DNA from: Spirogloea muscicola
Taxonomy: Eukaryota; Streptophyta; Zygnematophyceae; Spirogloeales; Spirogloeaceae
Direction: 5' to 3'
Assembly (NCBI GenBank): GCA_009602725.1
Contig: WELB01000105.1
Location: forward strand, 121,192-150,416
DNA length: 29,225 nucleotides
Shown: piece by piece, positions 10,087-19,545 of the stretch
Numbering within the stretch: position 1 is the stretch's first letter
Layout: every line of letters starts with the position of its first letter
The notes under the pieces: generated by a model
The model's database searches: none
What the model was told of the DNA's origin: nothing
What the model saw: the letters and a program-made list of their open reading frames with translations, nothing else
Translations under genes and position numbers: made by a program

Positions 10087-13000
10087 ATGGCCGGCGCCAA
10101 GAGCTCCATCCCGCGCGCCGGCGGCGGCGGGTCGCGCAGCCCGGTGCCGAGCTACGTGCAGCGGCAGGGCAGCACGCTGGACGCGGCGGCGCTGCAGAAT
10201 GTGGCGCCGTACATCGGCGCGCTGGCGGAGGCCCACAGCTCCTCCAAGATCCGCCGCCAGAAGTCGCTCAACGGCCTGGCCCAGACCGGGCCCCCGCTCG
10301 TGGAGGGCTGGATGTTCCGCTTCGGCCGCCGCGCCATCGGCCGCTCCTTCTTCCACAAGCGCTACTTTATGCTGGAGCCGCGCCTCCTCTGCTACTTCAA
10401 GAAGAAGCCCAAGGAGGAGGATGAGGTCCGTCGCCGTCCTGCTCCTCCTTTGGCTGCGCCGCACTTAGTCATGAGTCGCCTGGCAACGCCTTCGTTTGCT
10501 GCATATGGGCTTTGAGAGGCGCACACAGGCTACAAGAAGGTCGTGCTTCGCAATTTGCGCTCATCGAACGTCTGCTCACTCTGTGGCCAGCTTCATCCTG
10601 CGACTGTTTGCCAAGCAGCAGGTGCCCGTCCAGTCGCTGGTGCTGAATGGCAACTGCAGGGTGGAAGATCGGGGACTGGAGACGCACCATGGCCATGTGA
10701 GTCACCTGATGCTTTAGCAGCAGGCCCAGCGTCCATGTTGCTGCGACCGATGGGTCACAGAACTTGCTTAGATTAGTCAGCTAGCATCTCCTCCTCTGCA
10801 GCGCAGCTAATTTCAATGCATCTGAGTGCTGCCGCTCGTTCTGCAGCACAGCTCAGTCCAATGCATCTGAACACTGCCGCTGTGAATGCCCATTTAGCGT
10901 TACGAAGTCAACTTCGAGATTGCAGGGCAAAAGGCATTGGGTAAAAGCCACTGGCACACCCACGCGGGGGTGGGTGTGCCAGTCTTATGGCAGTGTGTTA
11001 GCGACCCCATATTCGTTTTCGTGCGCTGTCAACTGCAATGGCTGTTCTTGCCCTTTCTCAGCCGATACTTTGTCCTCTTTGGCCCCTCATCCAACTGCAG
11101 GGTGTGTATGTTCTTACCGTGCACAACAGGGACCGCTCCAACTCAATAACAGTGAGTACTGCACGTTCTCACCTATTTGCTCTCTAATTCTTTATATTGC
11201 TTGTCGTCATGTCGGATAAGGATGCAGCATCGGAGTGAGATTGATTCTCTGCAGTTATAGCCCGTGAGATTTGTCAGTGAAGCTTCTGATTTTACTGCTT
11301 CTCTTATGCAGATGGCTGCTTTGAATATACAAACGTCCCAGCTCTGGCTTTCTGCTATTGAGCATGCCATCGACCAGGCGAGCTTCTCCTCACAGCTGCC
11401 TCATGTTAGTACCCTTTCAATATCCTGCAGGTGATGCTTAGTAGCACAGCTCAGAGGCTGGTGAATGCAGACAGGCCCCTGCCTGCTCTGGCATCTTCAG
11501 ATTGTGATGCTCGACAAGGTCAAGCATTACTTTCAGTCTACTATATTATGTCTTGACAGCTCGTTATCGTTTCTTGTGGTGCCAGCTGTACGGTTCAATG
11601 GCTCCATCCATGCACAAATTCGACAAATTCGGTGATCCGACAGGCCTGCCGCACCTGCCAGACAAGGTTGACCAAAGGTAGTCTGGCTCTCCTGCATTTG
11701 TTGAGCATTGTTGCATTTGTGATGCCAAAAGCAAGCCTGTGACAGGTGACATGGTCACTGTCAGCAGATTTCGACTGCCATTGACTGCTGCAATACTGAT
11801 GTAATGTAGACTCCCGTCCATTTACTGCTGTGACGTGCAGGGACAGCAGAGGTTCGACAACGTCGACTGAGGCTGAGGATGATGGTCCATCTGGTAGCCT
11901 CACTCGAGCTGCAACTTTTGGGAGAGGTACTTAGAAAAGAGTCCTCCTCGAGTAGGCTACAACAACATTGCACGATGCTGATTGTGACAGCAAACATCAA
12001 TGGGACTGCATGTTCGCTGGCTTTGTGGGAGAATTGGGCCGGTATTCCTGCATCTTTGACCAACATTCTGGATGAGCACAGCCGGCTAATCAAGAGCAAC
12101 ACCCAGCTGTATGAAAGACAGCTCCAGTTTAGATGAAGCTCATGAGTGTGATGTGCTGCTGACCAAGCAAGGCACACGCTATGCTATCAGCTCACTGTTG
12201 GAGTGAGTTGCTTCTTACGTCATACTTAGGACCGCCAAGGGACTGGAAACCAGATGACCAATCTGGAGATGCCCATGAGATGGGCATGTACAACCGCAAT
12301 TGGCGTCTCTTGGGTTGTCAGAATGGTAAGTAAGAGAATAAGTACGGGGATCCACTGGTGCGTGTGATCCAGTGTTGCACCTACCAAGCAAATTGGTGTA
12401 TAAACCTTTTGTTCTGGGTCGACAGGTGCGCGTCTTGGCTGTATTCCTGGCTTGACAGCTGCGTTTCCGTGTGCGTGCAGCTCTTCGTATCTTTGAGGAG
12501 ATACCAGAGGCTGACGCAGCAGTAAGTGCATTTGCTGATGCAGCTTACCCGGAAAAAAGTTTGTGTGAGCGTCAGGAGAAAGTAAATGAAGCAGAGAGTC
12601 TACTGTGTTGTCAATTTGGTCATAGGTAGTATAAGCCTCAATAAATGTTCCTCTGCTTGCTTAGCGCAGCGGACATAAGCCAGCCTATATTGCAATTTAT
12701 TGACTTGAATTAGCGATGCCTTGTGGCTGCAGTCTGGACTTGGAGCTTGGCGAGCTGTTGGTGTGGTAGAGGCGTCATGTTCTGACATTTTCGAGCTTGT
12801 GATGGGGATGGGAGAGACGCGTTATGAGTATGTCGCAGACCTACATTCACTGCTCCTGGTAGAGCAAGTACCAATGCAAAGGCCATTGCATAGCAGCAGC
12901 TTTCTCAGTAACTTTTCTTTTGGCAGAGAAATTGAAGACGGTTTTGGCTACTCAGCACCACTTTCCTTCGTGTTGGGTACCTTTTGGCAGATGGGATGCA

Positions 13001-16000
13001 GCTTTTCAGCAAGGGAGCCTGGTTGAAGAAGTGGATGGTCACACAGCAGTCATCTATCATGCGTTCCAGCAACACTACTGCCCATGGTAACGGCATCATT
13101 TTCTCACTTGCAGCTCTGTAGGGTTTGCTATTCTGTATCACAAACCGATGGAGAAGTGCTAGGTCGAGCCACATTTGCAGTCCTCTGAATATGCAGAATT
13201 GTGCAGGGGCTTCCTTAGGTTTCTGTGGCCAAGGGATTTGTGCTACACTAGGTACTGGCGCCGCAACGACGATGGCTCGTATGGTACGGATGGACTGCCG
13301 TATTTCCTCTTGGGACAAGGCTCCATATTTTGATGCAGTGCTTATTGTGGGCTCTGATGACAACTGCCATCACAAGACTTTTGCCTTTGAGCTTGCAATG
13401 CCTGCTAACATGTCAAAAGTATGTGCGTAGAACTCGATGTATCAGCTAACCCGATTTGACAGGCTTAGTCTGTGCCCCACTGCACCGCAGTGATTTTGGC
13501 CAGGTCTACAAAGCATCCTCATTGTCCTCCTCAACCGGGCTTTGTCAGGGCACACCTTGAAAGTACTGAGTCCTCCCACTGCTTGCATCAGCACTTCATT
13601 GCAGGCGACAACTACTCCTATGTTTTTGCTTTAGCTTTAACAGAAGTGCGAAGGTTGCTCATCTGCTACATAAGCGTCCTCACGGATACATTCTGAGGGC
13701 ATGGTTGCAGGTGGTGGGTACCTTATACAGCCACTGAGGCCTCGCGGCGGCGCAACATCGCCGAGGTCTCTGGTCCAGCATCTGGTCCAGCTTGACCTTA
13801 AGGGTTGGGGAGCACATTATGTTCCTACATACTACCGGAGTGTGGTATTGGAGCAGCTTAACACTATTGCTGGTAGGTGGATGATTTCACTTTTTCAAGG
13901 TCGATCTCTCCAATATGGAGAGTGGATCTTTGAAGAGTAGCAGGCTCTGTTAGACAACTCACCTGAATCAAAGGGTCTGAAGAACTGATGAATGGGGTAT
14001 GTTAGAGTTCCATCTCAGCAACTTGAGATTCCATTTCCTTGTTTTTAATTGCTCTTCAGGGTTACGTGAGTGGTTCGCTGCAAGGGATGAAGATTATGTG
14101 CCTCGGCCTGTCCAGAGGATGGCTCAGCTTGTGGGTCTATCACAAGGAAACCCAGCAGCAATGTTGAAAAAACTGGTCGAGAAGGTCAATGGTAACGAAG
14201 TGCCTGCTCACTCGCTGAGCCCACTGCGATATCCTCATCAATCCACAGATGACTTCTCAGATGACGAAGACTCCGGACTCCTGGTGTCAATGTATGATGC
14301 AGCTCAAGAGGTGTGTTGCTTCTCTTATATGAAAGCATGTTGTTGATGTATGGGAAGATTACTCAAATTGTATCATATTGTCAAACTTTCTGAAAAGAGC
14401 GTGAAGAGCTTGAGCTACTGTTTGCTCATTAGGCAGTACACGTACTGCTATTGGCAGGAACAAATGCATTCTGATGGCTTCAGATCAACACCAGGTATTC
14501 CCAGTTTTGTTGAACACCAGCTTACGGTGCGACGAGTCTGCTTAGGATGCTCCTTGTAGGCAGATACATCAAGCACGCATCATCAAGCTCGTTGTACACG
14601 TCGACTTGGCATTGCGATTTGTTAGATTGCTCTTCAGATCTTCATATGTCCTGATGAGTACTTGCCCATATCTGAGACTCCAATATTCTTATACTCAGGA
14701 CATTCGCAACGGTCAGATCAGGATCAAGCAGTGCCGGACCTGTCCTTTAATGATCTTCACTTTTATGGGTCTCTGGAGGAGGGAGACCACGAAGATGGCC
14801 AATGTTGCTGGAGCGTGACAGATCCTTGCAAATTCAGAGTTCGTAGCAAGATGTTCCTTTCTAACAAAGGAAAGGTATGGCGATGCAGGGAATGTTGAGC
14901 TTAAGGTGTGGTCATATTTATCTAGCGCGCATTTTTCTGGTGCTTAAGTCGTCATCTGCCCAGGAGGCTCCCTCTCACACCTTAAAAGGGGGAGGGGTTC
15001 GAAGTTCAGGGCTTAGGCTTTGGTCTTGGCATGGCAATGGCACACGGCGTGAGTAGAGAGTGAACAGCAGGGTGTGAAGCAGTCTGAACAAGATACTCAC
15101 GACAGTGAGTGGGAATGGATGATTGGCACATGACCTCATTCAAGCCCTTGATGGCTTGTTTCAGGCCCCGGCTGGCGAGAATTTGATGAGCTTGGTTGCA
15201 GTTGATTGGTACAAGGCGAGGACCCGCATGGACCACCTGGCTCGCTGCAGAGGATGTGCAGCTCAGGTTGCTCTTGCTACCATGCAATGATCTGCAAGCT
15301 ATTGTCACAGCTTTGAGCCATTCTGCGATGACCCATTCATTTATTAACGCTGCTCTGACTTGATGACAATCAGCTGGCTGGCTTTTAAGCAGCAGGCTGA
15401 CTTGACAATGTCAGCTGCCTCCTCACTACCCTTGCTCCAGTGCATGCTAGAGCCATGTGACGTACAACAGCATGGCAGTGTCCAACATTCGTGAAGTGTG
15501 TTCTGCTGTGTTCTGCCTTTGGCAGGCTGCTATAGAACGTGGAATGTTTGTGCTCATCATCAATATGCAGGTACATCAGAAGCTCTGCAGACGGCACGCG
15601 AAGACACGTCTGACTTCTATTGTTAGTTTGGGGCACACAGTTGATAGCTGTCAATTGTCATTGTGACTTCGGGTGTTTGAGCTAGACATAAATCATGCAG
15701 GGTCAGCTCTCTGCTGATCTATTTCAGACCATGCTATGCGGAAGCTTATCTTGTAGGCCGTACTCTGCAAGTGATGCACTGATGTACCTGGGCTCAGTGC
15801 AGGGGTAGGTGCACATCAGTGCAACTACGTTGGCCGCTTCTGCCTGTCCTGTGTTGGCCAGCACAAATATGACGTTCCAAATGTTGCCCGCTGTCATAAA
15901 TTCTCATGCAGGTCCCTGGCGCGACACATTACAGCATGGTTTTCTACTTTGTGGCCATCAAGCCAATACCTCTGAAGTCCGCGCTGCAGCGATTTATTGA

Positions 16001-17003
16001 TGGAGATGACAGCTTCCGAAACAGTCGCTTCAAGCTCATCCCTGCTGTTCCAAAGGTCAGTGAGCACATGTGCACCGAAACTGATACTGAGCAGCAGATA
16101 AGCTTTAGGCTTGCTTTCCTGCATCCAGTAGAAGAAGTTCTCCATTATTCTGGTAACGTGCTAGGTGTACCTTATTACGGTGACATGCTAGGTCTATCTT
16201 GCTTCACTATGCTGGCAGCTAAGAAGTGTCTGTGGCTCTGCTTCAAGCGCAGGGTTCATGGATAGTACGACAAAGTGTTGGGAGCACACCATGTCTTCTT
16301 GGAAAGGCCGTCGACTGCACTTACTACAGGCGTCCTGGATACTTAGAGGTCATTGCACATGCCTCTTCATGCAACTCCTAGAGTACATTAGTACAGCTTT
16401 GAATGTATCGTCTGGACAGGAAGAAATTCGGTCATTAGCAATAGCTTGCAGGGACCGGACTGTCACTTAGCAGACCTGTGAGGCCTTGGCTCTGCACACC
16501 TTTAGTACCTTTTCTCTGAGACTTGACTGCCTCCAAGCCACTCTCAGATGGTAGCAGCTTCATGCTTCTCAGCAGCCTTCCTTGTCTGTCCAGATTGATG
16601 TGAACATTGGCTCGTCCACAGTGGCTAATGGAGTCCTTGGGCTTGTCTTTGGATACATCACCAACCTGGTGGTCGACATGGCCTTCCTTGTACAGGTTCG
16701 TTCAGACCTGGTCTGCCGCTCCCTGGATCATTATTATGCACTCCTCTTATTGGCTTGTGCGCTGTAGCAAATGCATGAACTTCCTGCGCTTGGCTCTGAC
16801 TATGCAAATGTGCCTTTGCTGCTGGGTCCCACTTGGGCATTCGACAGAGTAACACGCATGAGGAGTTGCCGGAGCGACTCATTGCTGCTGTGCGCATCTC
16901 CAAGCTACAGCTGCAGGCTGCAGTCAGCCCCCCCCCCTTTGCCGACGAAGCCGAAATACCTACGCATGTAGGCCCAAGGAACGGGCACACCAAAGGTGCA
17001 TAG
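10087..17003 (+). CDS. EDR2-like protein: PH, START and DUF1336 domains
   Basis: 22 exons: 10087-10425, 10622-10696, 11101-11151, 11312-11404, 11586-11677, 11841-11926, 12230-12325, 12481-12521, 12733-12827, 12991-13086, 13219-13283, 13491-13562, 13711-13872, 14060-14310, 14458-14494, 14699-14874, 15165-15266, 15526-15570, 15912-16055, 16253-16348, 16594-16695, 16848-17003. The sum is 2472 nt, 823 codons plus TAG. The PH domain (about 72-185) shows EGWMFRFGRRAIGRSFFHKR, NCRVEDRG and the WLSAIEHAID helix. The START domain (about 255-470) shows RNWRLLGCQN, FEEI, AVGVVEASC, WPRDLCYTRYWRRNDDGSY and QLDLKGWGAHYVP. An acidic linker follows. DUF1336 (about 550-800) shows CWSVTDP, FRVRSK, DHLARCRGCAAQ, PGATHYSMVFYFV, DGDDSFRNSRFKLIP, GSWIVRQSVG and DVNIGSSTVANGVLG. 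Land-plant EDR2 binds phosphoinositide, localises to ER, endosomes and plasma membrane, and restrains salicylate-linked cell death; that role is inferred here only by homology. Arabidopsis EDR2 is shorter (about 720 residues). Confidence 0.93.
10795..10884 (+). repeat. Imperfect tandem repeat, period 45, in EDR2-like intron 2
   Basis: Two adjacent units (10795-10839 and 10840-10884) share TCTGCAGC, CAATGCATCTGA and CTGCCGCT with scattered changes. It lies inside the intron 10697-11100. Confidence 0.7.
10950..10983 (+). repeat. Perfect 13-bp inverted repeat, 8-base loop, in EDR2-like intron 2
   Basis: ACTGGCACACCCA at 10950-10962 is the exact reverse complement of 10971-10983, with an 8-base G-rich loop between. 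In RNA this would form a stable hairpin inside the intron. No function can be assigned. Confidence 0.85.
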
Positions 17004-17802
17004 TCGAGGACCAGCAGTCAGCGAGGCGCCCACGTACTTCAACTCATCTGCATCAACTTCTCCTACACGCTACTACTCGCAAACTCTCTCCCCATACTCC
17101 TCACTCTTGGCATCTGTCACCCCTAGCCACGGCAGCATCCAGCAGGTCCTCGCCAGGGGCCTCAAGGAGATAACGTGGTAAGCCTACTCTATCCTCACAA
17201 GCTCTACGCCCTCCTTGGCTGGGTCATCATCACAGATGATCACATGCCTGTACCAGTCACTGACTATGCATTCATCGGACTGGCTAGAGTGGCCTCTTTC
17301 AGGGAGGCTAGTTAACCAGCCAGGTAGTGAAATAAACAAAGTGTGGGTGCTATATTGTGGCAGCTATTCTGTGCGTGTAGATGCGCCAGCGTGAGTGGCA
17401 GACAGCATTGGTAAGTGCCAAATGCTTCAGATGTGCCTTGCAGGATCTCAACGAGATTCCCTCCTATAAAGCGTTTGAAGCAACAACATTTGAGGATATA
17501 TTTCCTCTACAAGGCGTGGCACACGTCTTCAGTCAAGTAGCTGCCTATATGCAAGCACTGCAGAGTACTCACTCCACTATGATGCACAGCATTCTCGTCT
17601 CCTGTTTCCCAGCAGAAATGTGATGAAAGATCGTGGGGCTTTGACACCATGCATGACCCAACAATGTCGAACGTAAATTTGCCATAATCCATTGCAACAA
17701 GAGCAAGGAAGCTGAGGTAACGCCGCTGAGTGCAGAGGCAAACCCTTCAGCTTCCGGACGCAGAGCCCAGGGCGGCTGGTGCATTGCCAAGGGCCGGCAA
17801 GT
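17004..17802. other. Convergent intergenic region between EDR2-like gene and atpG
   Basis: Holds the 3' untranslated regions of both genes. A short plus-strand frame (17381-17623) and minus-strand frames exist, without recognisable sequence. I see nothing else of note. Confidence 0.6.
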
Positions 17803-18336
17803 CTAGATGGGGAAGGGCACCACCTTCTTGATGATGTCGTCCGAGAGCTTCTGGACCTGCTTGTCCAGGCTGCGCAGCGTGTCCTCCTTCTGCTCCTCCA
17901 GGTTGGCGAGCGACTGCGTGAGCTCCTTCTCGATGCGCGCGCGGCTCTCCTGCAGCTTGGCGTCGAGGTCGGCGGCCGTCTCCTTCTTCATCTTGTTGAG
18001 CGCGGTCGTGGTCTCAGCGCGCGCCGCCTTCAGGATGCCCTCCGCCTCGTCCTGCAGCGCCTTGAGCTCCGCCGAGTTGTCGCGCACGCCCACGAGCTTG
18101 GCGCGGATCGCCTCGTCGCGCTCGTCCATGACGCGCGACACGGGCTTGAACCAGATGCGGTCCAGCGCCACCATGAGCAGCAGGAACTGGACGACGATGA
18201 TGGGCAGCGTGAGGTTGAAGTCGAAGATCTTGCCCTTCTCCTCCGCCAGCGCCGGCGCCGCCGCCGCCAGCGCGCCCGCCGCTACCGTCAGCGCCACGCC
18301 CGCGCCCCGCACCCGCCGCGCCACAGCCTCGGCCAT
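17803..18336 (-). CDS. atpG: Chloroplast ATP synthase subunit b' (CF0 subunit II), nuclear-encoded
   Basis: Stator stalk subunit of the thylakoid F-type ATP synthase. It carries one N-terminal membrane helix, and a long helix that reaches to F1. The visible frame (about 177 residues from the Met at 18336) shows an Ala-rich thylakoid-transfer region ending APALA, then EEKGKIFDFNLTLPI, the membrane helix (IVVQFLLLMVALDRIWF), FKPVSRVMDERDEAI, and a charged coiled coil ending KKVVPFPI and TAG. No intron is seen. The frame stays open upstream into the run of N at 18342. The chloroplast transit peptide is therefore probably inside or across the gap, and the Met at 18336 is only the first visible one. 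The plant protein uses a two-part presequence, which fits the Ala-rich segment. Confidence 0.92.
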   Translation of the reverse strand: MAEAVARRVRGAGVALTVAAGALAAAAPALAEEKGKIFDFNLTLPIIVVQFLLLMVALDRIWFKPVSRVMDERDEAIRAKLVGVRDNSAELKALQDEAEGILKAARAETTTALNKMKKETAADLDAKLQESRARIEKELTQSLANLEEQKEDTLRSLDKQVQKLSDDIIKKVVPFPI

Positions 18337-18341
18337 CGCCG

Positions 18342-18442
18342 NNNNNNNNNNNNNNNNNNNNNNNNNNNNNNNNNNNNNNNNNNNNNNNNNNNNNNNNNNN
18401 NNNNNNNNNNNNNNNNNNNNNNNNNNNNNNNNNNNNNNNNNN
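18342..18442. other. Assembly gap (101 N) at the 5' end of atpG
   Basis: The run of N interrupts the presequence-coding part of atpG. GC-rich GGC/GCC runs lie on both sides, the usual cause of such dropouts. Sequence at 18443-18535 on the minus strand is open and Ala/Pro-rich and may be more transit peptide, but its frame relation across the gap is unknown. Confidence 0.9.
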
Positions 18443-18584
18443 GGCGGCGGTGCGGCTGGCGGCGATCCCGGCGGCAGCGGCGCCGCCAAATGCGGCGGCG
18501 GCGGCGGCGGTGGCGGCGGCGGGGGGACGGGGCACAAGCGCGATCCCGGCCGGGAGCGGTTAAGTCATCATGTCCCAGTATCGG

Positions 18585-18592
18585 TGACGTCA
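18585..18592. promoter_or_regulatory. CRE-type TGACGTCA palindrome upstream of atpG
   Basis: A perfect 8-bp palindrome recognised by bZIP factors in plants and other eukaryotes. Further TGACG cores lie close by at about 18629 and 18649. The site is about 250 bases upstream of the first visible atpG Met, across the gap. A role in atpG expression is inference. Confidence 0.45.
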
Positions 18593-18593
18593 A

Positions 18594-18618
18594 GATTCAT
18601 AACCGTCAGTTATGAATC
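18594..18618. promoter_or_regulatory. Perfect 10-bp inverted repeat next to the CRE site
   Basis: GATTCATAAC at 18594-18603 is exactly inverted at 18609-18618, with a 5-base spacer (CGTCA) that itself contains part of a TGACG core. It starts one base after the CRE palindrome. It could be a dimer-binding site or a cruciform/hairpin element in the atpG upstream region. Confidence 0.6.
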
Positions 18619-19545
18619 ATCCCCTCCGTGACGGGGGAGGCGGCCTTGTGACGGGGGGAGCGCAGTCGGGCCCTTGGCGGACCGGTCAGGCGCGCCTCGC
18701 TAACCGGCGGTTAGCGTCGGCCTTCAGGGGCGGGCGGGGGCCCCCCTCCGACCAGTGCTTTCCCCGCCCCCGGATAAGTCCACGCTAGCGGCCAGCTGGG
18801 CGCGGAAATGGCCCGCGTGGCAGCACCCGCCCCGCCACGTCCCCCAGGGTACCGCTTCCCACCGAGACGCGCCTGCTCCGCCGAGGTTCCGCCAGGCAGC
18901 CATGGCGGCCGCGTCCCCGTCGCCGGCCCGCGCCGCCGCAGAAGCTCGCTCAAAATCCTAAGTCCTGAACCTTAAACTGTATACCCTAGGGCCCATGCTC
19001 GGCTGCCTCCTGGGCCGCCACTGCCCATCTCCTCCACCCACCGGCCCCGCAGCTCGGAGCCACCGCTCCTATTCTCGTGGGCGACAGCTTGCCTGCCCAC
19101 TCCGGCACTGAGCTGCCACTGCAGGAGCTCGTGAGTTAAGCGGCGAAATGCCTCTACGCGCGCTTCCATCACAGGGTCGGAAGCTTGCCTCCTGAACGAC
19201 GCCGCGAGACCAGGAATACCTGCGGTCTTGTGGCACAAAGAGAGCTTGACACGGCAGCTGCAAGCTTGCTGATCATATGCAAGGCTGATACATGCAGCGA
19301 CTTGCTGCAGTACTGGTAAATATTTAGTGAGCCTGTGTATCTGCATTTGCACACGAAACAATTAGCCACCAAGTGCTTTGATAGGGTACTTGTTTGAGTG
19401 CTTAAGCTCCTGTTAGGGAAGCATTGACTTACATCTCTGGCAGAGCTGGCAGGTGAGAGCTTCTACTGGGCTGTCAAGCCTCAGTAGCGAATAACAGCAA
19501 GGGCACAGTGGGAACTCATACATATAAAGCGGGCCACTGAACAGA
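18619..19545. other. Unassigned region upstream of atpG and downstream of iPGAM
   Basis: 18640-19080 is a GC-rich island; 19080-19545 is AT-richer and contains the 3' untranslated region of iPGAM. Minus-strand frames of 80 and 129 codons (18711-18953, 18972-19361) and a plus-strand ATG at 18902 exist. None has recognisable sequence or clear splice sites, so I call no gene. Confidence 0.5.

Noticed and set aside
9514-10468. Long open frames on both strands upstream of the EDR2-like start
   Set aside because: GC-rich composition removes stop codons in all frames; the peptides are Ala/Arg/Pro biased with no motif, and they run through repeat sequence.
18711-19361. Candidate small gene between atpG and iPGAM
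   Set aside because: Open frames on the minus strand and an ATG at 18902 exist, but there is no recognisable sequence and no chain of splice sites.
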